A stretch of DNA of 64,000 bases from RGIG4034 sp045576455 (GTDB lineage: Bacteria; Bacillota; Clostridia; Lachnospirales; Lachnospiraceae): positions 58,326-122,325 of the forward strand of contig JAZNGM010000031.1 of NCBI GenBank assembly GCA_045576455.1, read 5' to 3'. A program made the translations under genes and the position numbers. Below the pieces are notes generated by a model. It did not search any database and was not told the DNA's origin. It was given only the letters and a program-made list of their open reading frames with translations. This document shows, one piece after another, positions 1 to 9,138 of the stretch (positions are counted from its first letter, which is position 1; each line of letters starts with the position of its first letter).

Positions 1-293
1 AAATTACCGATGCATTTCTTGTAAAAATGCAGCAAGGAGTGTATTTAAAGGAACTTCAGCAAACCACAAGACCGTGTGAGGTAAAAAAGGAAGGAAAATA
101 TACCTTCAGGATTGTTCTTACCCAGGGACTTAACCGGCAAATACGGAGAATGTGTAAAACATTAGGTTATGAGGTAAAAGAATTAAAACGTGTAAGAATT
201 AACGGTATTACTTTAGGTAAATTAACGCCGGGACAGTATAGATTGTTAAGTGAAGATGAGAGGAAAGAATTGTATGCATCAGTCTTGCGATAA
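1..293 (+). CDS. rluF: 23S rRNA pseudouridine synthase, RluF-like (3' end only)
   Basis: The reading frame is open from the first base of the window (first full codon at position 3), so the 5' part lies outside. The visible residues match the C-terminal part of the RsuA/RluF pseudouridine synthases, including the family-typical GLNRQIRRMC stretch that ends the catalytic domain, followed by the KRVRINGI and L.PGQYR.L elements. The family isomerises a specific uridine in 23S rRNA (RluF) or 16S rRNA (RsuA); RluF rather than RsuA is a judgement from the short tail. Its stop overlaps the start of ligA by 20 nt, so the two are probably cotranscribed. The catalytic Asp is not in the window. Confidence 0.8.
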   Translation, partial: ITDAFLVKMQQGVYLKELQQTTRPCEVKKEGKYTFRIVLTQGLNRQIRRMCKTLGYEVKELKRVRINGITLGKLTPGQYRLLSEDERKELYASVLR

Positions 294-2241
294 GAAAAAA
301 AGAATAGAGGAACTTGTAGAATTACTTAACAGAGCTTCTGAAAGCTACTATGCAAAAGATGAAGAAATCATGAGTAATTATGAGTATGATAATCTCTATG
401 ATGAGTTGGAAGCGCTGGAGAAAGAGACCGGAATTGTATTATCGAATTCTCCGACGGTAAACGTAGGATATCAGTCCGTAGATGAACTTCCGAAAGAACG
501 GCATGAAAAACCGATGCTTTCCCTGGCTAAAACGAAGGAACGCGAGGAGCTTAAAAGCTTTTTGGGAGATAAGGAAGGACTTCTTTCCTGGAAACTGGAT
601 GGTCTTACTATTGTATTGACATACAATGATGGCGAACTTACGAAAGCAGTTACACGCGGGAACGGCGAAGTGGGAGAAGTCATTACCAATAATGCCAAGG
701 TATTTAAAAATATACCTCTTAAAATAGCGTTTAAGGGAGAACTTATACTTCGTGGCGAAGCGGTTATTACTTATTCAGAGTTTGAAAGAATCAACATGAC
801 GATTGCAGACGAAGAGTTAAAGTATAAAAATCCGCGTAATTTGTGCAGCGGAACCGTGCGCCAGCTTAACAATAAAGTGACAGCGGAGCGGAATGTACGT
901 TTTTATGCATTTAATCTGATTAAAGCGGATGGATTCGATGCAGAAAATAAAAAGGAAAATGAATTTACATTTTTATCACAGTTAGGATTTGAGGTAGTCG
1001 AATTTAATCGTGTCAATGAAAAAAATATACTTGAAACGGTTGAATACTATGCCAATAAAATAATGGACTATGATATCCCGTCAGATGGTCTTGTATTAAC
1101 CTATGACGATATTGCCTATGGACAAAGTCTTGGAAGGACAGCTAAAACACCAAGGGATTCCATTGCATTTAAATGGGCGGATGAAACCTGTGAAACAACA
1201 TTAAAAGAAATAGAATGGAGTGCAAGCCGTACGGGACTGATTAACCCGGTTGCCATTTTTGAGCCGGTTAGTCTGGAAGGAACAACCGTAAGCCGTGCAA
1301 GCGTCCATAATGTTAGTATTGTAAAAGAATTAAAGCTTGGTATCGGAGACAGAATTACCGTATATAAAGCCAATATGATTATCCCGCAGATTGCAAAAAA
1401 TCTTACCGGTTCGGATACGGTTGTTATACCTAAAGTGTGCCCGGTATGTAATCAGCCGACCGAAATACGCCAAATAAACGATGCCAAATCATTATATTGT
1501 ACCAATGCGGAATGTGCCGCCAAAAAGATTAAAGCATTTTCCCTATTTGTCAGCCGTGATGCCATGAATATTGATGGCATGAGTGAAGCTACGCTTGAAA
1601 AGTTTTTGGCAAAAGGTTTTATAAAAGAATATGCTGATTTATATAAGCTTGACCGGTACGAAGACGAGATAACCCAAATGGAAGGTTTTGGTAAAAAGTC
1701 TTATGAAAATATCATGAATAGTATCGATACATCACGCAGTACGGTTTTGTACCGTGTGGTATACGGACTGGGTATTGCCGGGGTAGGACTTGCGAATGCA
1801 AAGCTTTTATGCAGATATTTTAATAATGATATTAATGCAATCATGCAGGCAAATGAAGAAGAAATATCAGGCGTTGAAGGGATTGGTGCAGTTATTGCCA
1901 ATGCAGTGGTTTCTTTTATGCAGGAAGAAAAAAACATAAATATGATCAGGGCTTTAATTGAAGAAATTACCTTAACGCAGGAAGATTCAATGGAGGGTGA
2001 ACAGACCTTATCCGGAATGACGGTTGTTATCACCGGAAGTCTTAATCATTTTTCGCGTCGTGAAGATTTACAGGCAGAGATTGAAAAACGCGGAGGAAAG
2101 GCTTCAGGAAGCGTTTCCAAAAACACATCGGTACTCGTTAATAATGACATAGCCTCTGCATCTTCCAAAAATAAAAAGGCCAAGGAATTAGGTGTGCCGA
2201 TTATGACGGAAGATGAGTTTATGGAGAAATATTTCGGGTAA
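274..2241 (+). CDS. ligA: NAD+-dependent DNA ligase LigA
   Basis: Seals nicks during replication and repair using NAD+. At 655 residues it is close to the usual LigA length of about 670. Domain order: N-terminal NMN-binding (Ia) region, adenylation domain with the KLDG motif (Lys107 is the expected adenylated residue), OB fold, a four-cysteine zinc finger (Cys389, Cys392, Cys409, Cys414), helix-hairpin-helix repeats around residues 490-560, and a C-terminal BRCT domain starting near residue 580. An upstream in-frame ATG exists at 250, but the ATG at 274 has GAGAGGA about 9 nt upstream and gives the expected N-terminus. It overlaps the preceding pseudouridine synthase gene, which suggests translational coupling. 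All core motifs are intact. Confidence 0.96.
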   Translation: MHQSCDKKKRIEELVELLNRASESYYAKDEEIMSNYEYDNLYDELEALEKETGIVLSNSPTVNVGYQSVDELPKERHEKPMLSLAKTKEREELKSFLGDKEGLLSWKLDGLTIVLTYNDGELTKAVTRGNGEVGEVITNNAKVFKNIPLKIAFKGELILRGEAVITYSEFERINMTIADEELKYKNPRNLCSGTVRQLNNKVTAERNVRFYAFNLIKADGFDAENKKENEFTFLSQLGFEVVEFNRVNEKNILETVEYYANKIMDYDIPSDGLVLTYDDIAYGQSLGRTAKTPRDSIAFKWADETCETTLKEIEWSASRTGLINPVAIFEPVSLEGTTVSRASVHNVSIVKELKLGIGDRITVYKANMIIPQIAKNLTGSDTVVIPKVCPVCNQPTEIRQINDAKSLYCTNAECAAKKIKAFSLFVSRDAMNIDGMSEATLEKFLAKGFIKEYADLYKLDRYEDEITQMEGFGKKSYENIMNSIDTSRSTVLYRVVYGLGIAGVGLANAKLLCRYFNNDINAIMQANEEEISGVEGIGAVIANAVVSFMQEEKNINMIRALIEEITLTQEDSMEGEQTLSGMTVVITGSLNHFSRREDLQAEIEKRGGKASGSVSKNTSVLVNNDIASASSKNKKAKELGVPIMTEDEFMEKYFG

Positions 2242-2251
2242 AATTATAACG

Positions 2252-2331
2252 CATAAAGCAATGGGTTACAGAAATTGGTTTGTTCGTTTTTGGTTGTAAA
2301 CCCTTAATCCTTATGGTATTATTGCTTTATG
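2252..2331. repeat. Long inverted repeat between ligA and metA
   Basis: CATAAAGCAAT at 2252-2262 is exactly complementary to ATTGCTTTATG at 2321-2331. Just inside, GGGTTACA (2263-2270) pairs with TGTAAACCC (2295-2303) with one bulged base. Together they could form a branched stem-loop of about 80 nt. There is no clean U-tract, so it is not a textbook terminator, and it spans the apparent metA promoter. It could be a DNA operator, a leader structure or an imperfect terminator of ligA. Confidence 0.5.
2295..2322 (+). promoter_or_regulatory. Putative metA promoter
   Basis: TTGTAA (2295-2300), a 16-bp spacer and TATTAT (2317-2322) resemble a SigA promoter. It lies about 40 bp upstream of the metA start and inside the inverted repeat, so a factor binding the repeat could control metA. 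No S-box or other known SAM riboswitch is recognisable. Confidence 0.45.
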
Positions 2332-2362
2332 TCAAATTATAAAGAAAGTCAGAGTGAGTATT

Positions 2363-3268
2363 ATGCCAATCAGAGTTAATAAAGATCTTCCGGCAAAAGA
2401 AATACTGGAAAATGAAAATATATTTGTGATGGATGAGGATAGGGCAACCCATCAGGATATCAGACCGTTACAGGTCGGCATTCTGAACCTTATGCCATTA
2501 AAACAGGACACGGAATTGCAGCTTTTACGGGCGCTTTCCAATACACCGTTACAGGTAGATGTAACCTTTATTACCGTAAGCAGTCATGTGTCACAGAACA
2601 CATCAGCAAGTCATTTGAATCAGTTTTATGTTTCATTTGATGAGGTAAAAAACAGAAAGTTTGACGGATTCATTATAACCGGAGCACCGGTTGAACAGAT
2701 GGAATTTGAAGAAGTGGATTACTGGGAAGAATTATGTACCATTATGGACTGGACCAATACGAATGTAACGAGTACCATCCATATCTGTTGGGGCGCCCAG
2801 GCGGCTTACTATCATCATTACGGAATTAATAAGCATCCGTTGCCGGAAAAATTGTTCGGTATTTTTGAACAAAAGGTGGCAAACCGTAAGATACCGCTTG
2901 TAAGAGGCTTTGATGATTATTTTATGGCACCTCATAGCCGGCACACAGACGTGCTTCCTAAAGATATACATGCCTGCAAGGATTTAACGGTTCTTGCGGA
3001 ATCTGAAAAAGCCGGCGTATTTTTAGCTTATGCAGAGGGTGGTAAGAAAATATTCATGATGGGACATCCGGAGTATGACAGAGTAACGCTGGATAAGGAA
3101 TACCACAGGGATGTAGATAAAAATCTTCCTATTTCCGTACCGGTCAATTATTATCCGAATGATGACGCATCCAAGAAACCTAATTTACAGTGGCGTTCCC
3201 ATTGTAATATACTGTATTCCAATTGGTTGAATTATTACGTATATCAGGCAACACCGTATGAATGGTAG
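2363..3268 (+). CDS. metA: Homoserine O-acetyltransferase, MetA family
   Basis: Acylates L-homoserine in the first committed step of methionine synthesis. The 301-residue protein has the MetA class I glutamine amidotransferase-like fold with the expected catalytic Cys142 (in HICWGAQ), His235 (in GHPEYD) and Glu237. Residue 111 is Glu, in TGAPVE. In this family Glu111 is known to select acetyl-CoA while Gly111 (E. coli) selects succinyl-CoA, so despite frequent annotation as a succinyltransferase this should be an acetyltransferase. The start is taken at ATG 2363 rather than GTG 2354 because the former gives the conserved MPIRV N-terminus. It appears to be a single-gene unit with its own promoter. 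Confidence 0.93.
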   Translation: MPIRVNKDLPAKEILENENIFVMDEDRATHQDIRPLQVGILNLMPLKQDTELQLLRALSNTPLQVDVTFITVSSHVSQNTSASHLNQFYVSFDEVKNRKFDGFIITGAPVEQMEFEEVDYWEELCTIMDWTNTNVTSTIHICWGAQAAYYHHYGINKHPLPEKLFGIFEQKVANRKIPLVRGFDDYFMAPHSRHTDVLPKDIHACKDLTVLAESEKAGVFLAYAEGGKKIFMMGHPEYDRVTLDKEYHRDVDKNLPISVPVNYYPNDDASKKPNLQWRSHCNILYSNWLNYYVYQATPYEW

Positions 3269-3276
3269 TAAATATA

Positions 3277-3306
3277 GTGACAATTTATGTCATTGTGTGC
3301 TATAAT
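3277..3306 (+). promoter_or_regulatory. Putative promoter of the DUF308 gene
   Basis: GTGACA (3277-3282), an 18-bp spacer and TATAAT (3301-3306). A small dyad TGACA-N5-TGTCA (3278-3292) overlaps the -35 element and could be a regulator site, though it is short enough to be chance. Confidence 0.55.
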
Positions 3307-3342
3307 TTTTATATTAAATGTGCTTGTAGGAGGAATATCTAA

Positions 3343-3912
3343 ATGAAGAGAAGCTCAAACGGAATTGTGAATATTTTATTTATGCTGATTTATCTTTTAC
3401 TTGGTATCTTTTTAATTGTTAATCCGGAACCGTCAGAGAAGATTATTTGTGGTGTAATTGGCGGTGCGCTGGGACTGGTTGGTGTAGTAAGAGTTATTAA
3501 CTACTTTAAATTAGACAAATATGAAGCGATGCTCCGTAAGGAACTTGCCCTTGGTTTATTCCTGTTATTGCTTGCTTTCTTTGTTATTATGCAGGCAGAT
3601 GTGGTTGCATTTATGATTCCGAAAGCGTTAGGCGTGCTTCTTTCTTATGAAGCAATGGGACTTTTCCAAAATGCGGTTGATTTAATAAGAACTAACATTA
3701 AGTACTGGGTAATTGATGTAGTTACCGGTGGTATTCTTCTTACATTAGGTATTCTTGCATTATTTAATCCGTTTGGTAAGCAGATTACATTAATGCGTTT
3801 CGTAGGTATATCATTTGTGGTTGCTGCAATTGCAACACTGGTTTCCGTATTCCTGATGAGAATGTTTAAGAAGGAATATAATAAAAACGAAGTGGTGGTA
3901 GCTGATAAATAA
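3343..3912 (+). CDS. HdeD-like DUF308 multi-spanning membrane protein
   Basis: A 189-residue hydrophobic protein with about six predicted membrane segments (roughly residues 8-26, 30-48, 65-85, 86-105, 125-145 and 152-172) and a charged C-terminal tail. The spacing of short segments with NPF/NPE turns and the LLGIFLIVNPE start resemble the DUF308/HdeD family, whose E. coli founder is linked to acid stress but whose biochemical role is unknown. GTAGGAGG lies just upstream of the ATG. It has its own promoter and a strong terminator, so it is probably monocistronic. Function is not inferred beyond family membership. Confidence 0.75.
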   Translation: MKRSSNGIVNILFMLIYLLLGIFLIVNPEPSEKIICGVIGGALGLVGVVRVINYFKLDKYEAMLRKELALGLFLLLLAFFVIMQADVVAFMIPKALGVLLSYEAMGLFQNAVDLIRTNIKYWVIDVVTGGILLTLGILALFNPFGKQITLMRFVGISFVVAAIATLVSVFLMRMFKKEYNKNEVVVADK

Positions 3913-3921
3913 GAAATGTTA

Positions 3922-3949
3922 GGGGAAACGGTAAGCCGTTTCCCTTTTT
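3922..3949 (+). terminator. Rho-independent terminator
   Basis: GGGAAACGG (3923-3931), loop TAAG, CCGTTTCCC (3936-3944), then five T. A perfect 9-bp stem ending the DUF308 gene. Confidence 0.92.
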
Positions 3950-3974
3950 AATTTATGTATGAGGTGAAGATAGA

Positions 3975-4655
3975 ATGATACGTGCGGTTATTTTTGATAT
4001 GTATGAAACACTTATTACGCATTACGAGTGTCCGCTATATTTTAGTAATGAGATGGCGTATGATGCAGGCGTTACAAAAGAGCAATTTATTAAGTACTGG
4101 TATCCGCTCGAATATGACAGAAGTATAGGGAAAATTACGCTTGAAGAAGCCGTTGAAATTGTCTTAAAAGGATTAAACCGTTATTCAGATGAATTGCATG
4201 CTAAAATCGTAAGTAAGCGGAAAGAGATTAAAAAAGAATGCTTTAACCATATGCATGAGGAGATAATACCCATGCTTCAGGCACTTAAGGAAAAAGGGTA
4301 TAGGATAGGACTTATCAGCAATTGTTTTTCGGAAGAAACGGAATGTATCCGTGAAAGTGCGCTATATCCGTTCTTTGATGCCCCGTTTTTATCATATGAG
4401 CAGGGGGTGGCGAAGCCGGAGGAGGAAATATTTATACGATGTGTCAATGCACTTGGGGTTTCCTGTGAAGAATGTGTGTATGTCGGTGATGGCGGAAGCC
4501 ATGAACTGGAAGTGGCAGAAAAACTTAAGATGCATCCCGCACAGGCCGTTTGGTATCTTAAAGAAGGCTCCTCCCAGCCAAAACAGCGGATGGAAGGGTA
4601 CGTGCATATAGAAAATCCAATCGGGATACTGGATTATCTTTATAAGAATGTATAA
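3975..4655 (+). CDS. HAD-superfamily hydrolase (DxY type)
   Basis: A 226-residue HAD-like enzyme with a C1 cap. Motif I is FDMYETL, with nucleophile Asp8 and Tyr10 where phosphatases carry the second Asp; motif II is the Ser of LISNCF; motif III is the Lys of GVAKPEEEIF; motif IV is VGDGGSHEL. The D-x-Y pattern is known from haloacid dehalogenase-like members, so phosphatase activity should not be assumed. The substrate cannot be inferred. The gene follows a terminator, with GAGGTGAAG upstream of the ATG, and converges on the minus-strand activase gene. Confidence 0.85.
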   Translation: MIRAVIFDMYETLITHYECPLYFSNEMAYDAGVTKEQFIKYWYPLEYDRSIGKITLEEAVEIVLKGLNRYSDELHAKIVSKRKEIKKECFNHMHEEIIPMLQALKEKGYRIGLISNCFSEETECIRESALYPFFDAPFLSYEQGVAKPEEEIFIRCVNALGVSCEECVYVGDGGSHELEVAEKLKMHPAQAVWYLKEGSSQPKQRMEGYVHIENPIGILDYLYKNV

Positions 4656-4687
4656 AATTATTTTTTTGCCACTTGAAAATGAAACAA

Positions 4688-4718
4688 ATACCCGCCTGCG
4701 TTATCAGCAGACGGGTAT
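4688..4718. terminator. Bidirectional terminator between convergent genes
   Basis: ATACCCGCCTGC and GCAGACGGGTAT flank a short loop, with one mismatch in the stem. T-runs lie on the 3' side for the + strand (from 4719) and A-runs on the other side, so the hairpin can serve both the HAD gene and the convergent activase gene. Confidence 0.85.
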
Positions 4719-4725
4719 ATTTTTG

Positions 4726-7700
4726 TTATTTTTTGAGATTTTTATTAGCCGTAGAGAGCATCAGCTTAATTCTGTTGAGCTGGTTAACTTCGCTGGCACC
4801 CGGATCGTAGTCAATAGCAACGATATTTGCCTTCGGATAGTGTTTACGGATTTCTTTAATAACACCTTTACCAACGATATGGTTAGGAAGGCAGGCAAAC
4901 GGCTGTGTACATACGATATTTTCCGTGCCGGAGTGAATTAATTCAAGCATTTCACCGGTTAAGAACCAACCTTCACCGGTCTGGTTACCAAGTGATACGA
5001 TTTCAGCCGCATTTTTCGCGGTTTCATAAATGCTTGCAGGCGGATCGAAATGTGTACTCTTTTCGAATGCTTTATGTGCAGCGCCACGGAGTTTTTCAAC
5101 TGCCCATATACCCAACTTAGAGGTACGGGCTGTTTTTTTGCTGGTTCCTAAATGCTCTGCTTTATACAGCTGGTTATAGAAACAGTAGAGCAGGAAGTCA
5201 ATTAAGTCAGGGACTACCGCTTCGGCGCCTTCTGCCTCTAATAATTCCACAAGATAGTTGTTAGCGGCAGGAGCAAATTTAACAAGAATTTCTCCAACGA
5301 CACCAACGCGTGGTTTTCTTACTTCATTAATTGGAATAAGGTCAAATTCCTCTATCATCTGACGGCAATAGGATTTGAATTTGCGGTGGGATGGAAGCTT
5401 TTTGCTGCTTACAAACTCCGAACATATTTTAACCCATTTTTGATGGATTTCGTTGACTTTACCGCTTTCAAGTTCGTATGGGCGCATTCTGTAAACGCAA
5501 CGCATGAGGATATCACCAAATACACCGGCATAAGCAATACGGATGAAAGATTTTAAGGTAATCTTAAAGCCCGGATTGCTTTCGAGTCCTGAAAGGTTAA
5601 GTGAAATAACCGGGATATGTGAATATCCTGCTTTTTCAAGCGCACGACGTATAAATGCGATATAGTTTGTTGCACGGCATCCGCCACCGGTTTGTGTCAT
5701 CATGATTGCTAATTTATCGGTATCATATTTTCCGGACAGAACGGCATCCATTACCTGGCCGACTACCATAAGGGAAGGGTAGCAGGCATCGTTGTTAACA
5801 TATTTTAAACCTACATCTACGGCATGGCGGTTGTCATTGCCAAGGATAGCAAAGTGATAACCGCTTGCTTCAAATGCCGGACCGATAATATCAAAGTGAA
5901 TCGGTGACATCTGTGGAGCGATAATGGTATATTCCTTACGCATTTCTTCCGTAAAGACAACTCTGTGGTGGGCAGCGTCTTTTATTTCCCGGTGCTGCTG
6001 CTTCGCTTCACGTACTTTAATCGCAGAGATAAGGGAGCGGATACGTATTCTTGCGGCACCAAGGTTATTAACCTCGTCAATCTTAAGACAGGTGTATATC
6101 TTACCGGAACCCGTAAGAATATCACTTACCTGGTCGGTAGTAACGGCATCCAGACCACAACCGAAAGAGTTAAGCTGTATAAGGTCAAGATTTTCTACAA
6201 TTTTAACATAACTTGCTGCAGCATAGAGTCTTGAATGGTACATCCACTGGTCTGTTACGAGCAATGGACGGTCCGGTTTAACAAGATGGGATATGGAATC
6301 CTCTGTTAATACTGCAATATCATAAGAATTAATTAATTCCGGTATACCATGATTGATTTCAGGGTCAATGTGGTATGGGCGGCCTGCAAGAACAATACCG
6401 CGTTTTCCGGTTGCAGAAAGGTACTCAATAACGTCCTCGCCCTTTTTCTGCATGTCAAGTCTTGCATTGGAAAGTTCATCCCACGCCCATTCTACAGCAT
6501 CAAGGATTTCCTTTTTACTGATTTCAGGGAATGCTTTGATAAGCTCCTGTGAAATGGTAGTAGTATCCCTGAAGGACATGAACGGATTCATGAATTTTAC
6601 TTCGCCACGTCCGATTTCTTCCACGTTATTCTTAATGTTTTCTGAATAAGAAGTAACTATCGGGCAGTTGTAGTGGTTGTTTGCTTCCGGGAACTCATTA
6701 CGCTCATAGAAGAGAGAAGGATAGAAGATAAAGTCTACCTTCTGGTTAATGAGCCACATTATATGTCCGTGAGCAAGTTTTGCCGGATAACATTCTGATT
6801 CACTCGGTATGGATTCAATACCAAGTTCATAAATCTTGTGGGTACTCAGTGGTGATAAGACAACCTGGTAACCTAACTTTGTAAAGAACGTATACCAGAA
6901 CGGATAGTTTTCGTACATATTAAGTACTCTTGGAATACCTACAGTACCACGGGTTGCTTCCTCTTTTGTAAGAGGAGTGTAATCAAAGTAACGGTGTAAT
7001 TTGTATTCGAAAAGGTTTGGTACATTGTTTTCGTTTTTAGTCTTACCGATACCACGCTCACAACGGTTTCCGGAAATAAACTGGCGGCCACCGGAGAATT
7101 TATTGATGGTAAGACGGCAGTTATTGGTGCAACCCTTACATTTTGCCATTGAAGTAGTAAATTCAAGGGAATTAATCTGTTCAATGGAAAGCATGGTTGT
7201 CTCATAACCTTCTTTATAATTATCGCGTGCAATAAGAGCAGCACCAAAGGCACCCATGATACCGGCAATGTCCGGACGGATTGCTTTACAGCCTGCGATT
7301 TTTTCAAAGCTTCGTAATACGGCATCGTTATAGAAGGTACCGCCCTGTACAACGATGTTTTTACCAAGATCGGAAGCATCAGATACTTTAATAACTTTAA
7401 ATAAAGCATTTTTAATTACGGAATAAGCAAGTCCTGCAGAAATGTCCGAAACCTGGGCGCCTTCCTTCTGTGCCTGCTTAACCTTGGAGTTCATGAATAC
7501 AGTACAACGTGTACCAAGGTCGATAGGATGTTCTGCAAAAAGTGCTACCTTGGCAAAATCCTGAACACTGTAATTAAGTGATTTTGCAAAAGTTTCTATA
7601 AAGGAACCACAACCGGAAGAGCAGGCTTCATTAAGAAGAACGCTGTCAACCGTCTGGTTTTTAATCTTAATACATTTCATATCCTGACCACCAATGTCAA

Positions 7701-8958
7701 GAATACAATCAACACTTGGGTCAAAGAATGCGGCTGCATTATAATGGGCGATGGTTTCAACTTCACCATCGTCAAGAAGGAATGCGGCTTTAATTAAGGC
7801 TTCACCGTAACCGGTGGAACAGGAGCGTACAATTCTTGCACCTTCCGGAAGGAGTGAATATATTTCCTGAATGGATTTAATGGCAGTTTTTAATGGGCTG
7901 CCATTGTTATTACTATAGAAAGAGTAGAGAAGGGAACCATCTTCACCAACGAGTGCTACTTTGGTTGTAGTACTTCCGGCATCGATTCCAAGGAAACAAT
8001 CACCGCTGTATGTAGCAAGGTCAGCAGTCTTCACACAATGTTTTGCATGGCGGATGCGGAAATCCTCATATTCGTTTTCATCCTTAAATAAAGGCTCCAT
8101 ACGTTCTACTTCAAATTCCATATGTATATCGCTTGAAAGCTTATCTACCATTTCCTGCATGGAATAGAAGGTATCTTCTTTGGCGTTAAGGGCGGAACCG
8201 ATGGCAGCATATAAATGAGTCGGAAGACCTGTTTCCATTACATGCTCATCATCCAGATTCAATGTCCTGATAAAGCTTTTCTTAAGTTCTGATAAGAAGT
8301 GGAGCGGTCCACCAAGAAAAGCTACGTGACCACGGATAGGTTTACCGCAGGCAAGTCCACTGATAGTCTGATTTACAACCGCCTGGAAAATAGATGCGGC
8401 AAGATCTTCTTTGGTTGCACCTTCGTTAATCAATGGCTGTATATCGGACTTTGCGAAAACACCGCAACGGGCCGCAATAGTATATAATGACTGATAGTTT
8501 TTGGCATATTCATTAAGACCGGATGCATCTGTCTGTAATAAAGAAGCCATCTGGTCAATAAAGGAACCTGTACCACCGGCACAGATACCATTCATACGTT
8601 GTTCAACATTACCACCTTCAAAGTAGATGATTTTTGCATCCTCACCACCCAGCTCTATGGCAACATCCGTCTGTGGAGCAGTTTCCTGTAAAGTTGTACT
8701 TACGGCAATAACTTCCTGTACAAACGGAACGTTTAAGTGACGGGCAAGTGTAAGACCGCCGGAACCTGTAATCATCGGATGAACCGTTATGTTTCCGGTT
8801 GTTTCAAAGGCTTTCTTTAACAAAGACTGTAAAGTCTCCCGTATATTTGCATAATGTCTTTCGTAATCAGAAAAAATACATTCGTGTTTATCATTCAGAA
8901 TGGCTATTTTTACTGTAGTAGAACCTATATCAATTCCTAAGGTATATTCAAGATTCAT
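4726..8958 (-). CDS. Giant 2-hydroxyacyl-CoA dehydratase activase-like protein
   Basis: A 1410-residue protein. Residues about 1-260 and 320-590 are two tandem BadF/BadG/HgdC-type ASKHA ATPase domains, each starting with a phosphate-binding DIGSTT or DAGSTT loop. Each carries the cysteines that hold a bridging 4Fe-4S cluster in HgdC (ICAGGTGSF and RCGVF in the first, ACSSGCGSF and RCTVF in the second). A cysteine-rich element (CKGCTNNC, then RCERG) near residue 620 and a long DUF2229/HgdB-like C-terminal region follow. Family members are annotated as acyl-CoA dehydratase activase-related, and their real substrate is unknown. The start at 8958 has GGAGG at ideal distance. Its only close neighbour on this strand is none, so no dehydratase subunits are adjacent. 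Confidence 0.85.
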   Translation of the reverse strand: MNLEYTLGIDIGSTTVKIAILNDKHECIFSDYERHYANIRETLQSLLKKAFETTGNITVHPMITGSGGLTLARHLNVPFVQEVIAVSTTLQETAPQTDVAIELGGEDAKIIYFEGGNVEQRMNGICAGGTGSFIDQMASLLQTDASGLNEYAKNYQSLYTIAARCGVFAKSDIQPLINEGATKEDLAASIFQAVVNQTISGLACGKPIRGHVAFLGGPLHFLSELKKSFIRTLNLDDEHVMETGLPTHLYAAIGSALNAKEDTFYSMQEMVDKLSSDIHMEFEVERMEPLFKDENEYEDFRIRHAKHCVKTADLATYSGDCFLGIDAGSTTTKVALVGEDGSLLYSFYSNNNGSPLKTAIKSIQEIYSLLPEGARIVRSCSTGYGEALIKAAFLLDDGEVETIAHYNAAAFFDPSVDCILDIGGQDMKCIKIKNQTVDSVLLNEACSSGCGSFIETFAKSLNYSVQDFAKVALFAEHPIDLGTRCTVFMNSKVKQAQKEGAQVSDISAGLAYSVIKNALFKVIKVSDASDLGKNIVVQGGTFYNDAVLRSFEKIAGCKAIRPDIAGIMGAFGAALIARDNYKEGYETTMLSIEQINSLEFTTSMAKCKGCTNNCRLTINKFSGGRQFISGNRCERGIGKTKNENNVPNLFEYKLHRYFDYTPLTKEEATRGTVGIPRVLNMYENYPFWYTFFTKLGYQVVLSPLSTHKIYELGIESIPSESECYPAKLAHGHIMWLINQKVDFIFYPSLFYERNEFPEANNHYNCPIVTSYSENIKNNVEEIGRGEVKFMNPFMSFRDTTTISQELIKAFPEISKKEILDAVEWAWDELSNARLDMQKKGEDVIEYLSATGKRGIVLAGRPYHIDPEINHGIPELINSYDIAVLTEDSISHLVKPDRPLLVTDQWMYHSRLYAAASYVKIVENLDLIQLNSFGCGLDAVTTDQVSDILTGSGKIYTCLKIDEVNNLGAARIRIRSLISAIKVREAKQQHREIKDAAHHRVVFTEEMRKEYTIIAPQMSPIHFDIIGPAFEASGYHFAILGNDNRHAVDVGLKYVNNDACYPSLMVVGQVMDAVLSGKYDTDKLAIMMTQTGGGCRATNYIAFIRRALEKAGYSHIPVISLNLSGLESNPGFKITLKSFIRIAYAGVFGDILMRCVYRMRPYELESGKVNEIHQKWVKICSEFVSSKKLPSHRKFKSYCRQMIEEFDLIPINEVRKPRVGVVGEILVKFAPAANNYLVELLEAEGAEAVVPDLIDFLLYCFYNQLYKAEHLGTSKKTARTSKLGIWAVEKLRGAAHKAFEKSTHFDPPASIYETAKNAAEIVSLGNQTGEGWFLTGEMLELIHSGTENIVCTQPFACLPNHIVGKGVIKEIRKHYPKANIVAIDYDPGASEVNQLNRIKLMLSTANKNLKK

Positions 8959-9010
8959 AAAGTACCTCCAATTATCTGAGTGGATATTACAAAATACCGC
9001 ACCATTCTCA

Positions 9011-9039
9011 ATTATACGACAACAAGACTAAAAGTGCAA
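9011..9039 (-). promoter_or_regulatory. Promoter of the activase-like gene
   Basis: On the minus strand TTGCAC (9039-9034), a 17-bp spacer and TATAAT (9016-9011) form a good SigA-type promoter about 50 bp upstream of the start codon. Confidence 0.75.
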
Positions 9040-9061
9040 TTATTAAATAAAGATAAACAAA

Positions 9062-9090
9062 TGGACAAAATGCTTTACTTCGTCTACAAT
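9062..9090 (+). promoter_or_regulatory. Promoter of the rhomboid-like gene
   Basis: TGGACA (9062-9067), a 17-bp spacer and TACAAT (9085-9090), divergent from the activase promoter within the same 180-bp intergenic region. Confidence 0.7.
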
Positions 9091-9138
9091 AATACTGATT
9101 GAAAAGAGATGTAATATTACTGGAAAGGTTGTATTAAA

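Noticed and set aside
2242..2362. A SAM (S-box) riboswitch or T-box upstream of metA
   Set aside because: The stems do not match either consensus, and no T-box core sequence is present; the structure is reported only as an inverted repeat.
6939..7409. A 156-residue minus-strand frame inside the activase-like gene
   Set aside because: It lies in another frame of the same strand, has no ribosome site and its protein resembles nothing; the activase frame is unbroken with clear motifs.
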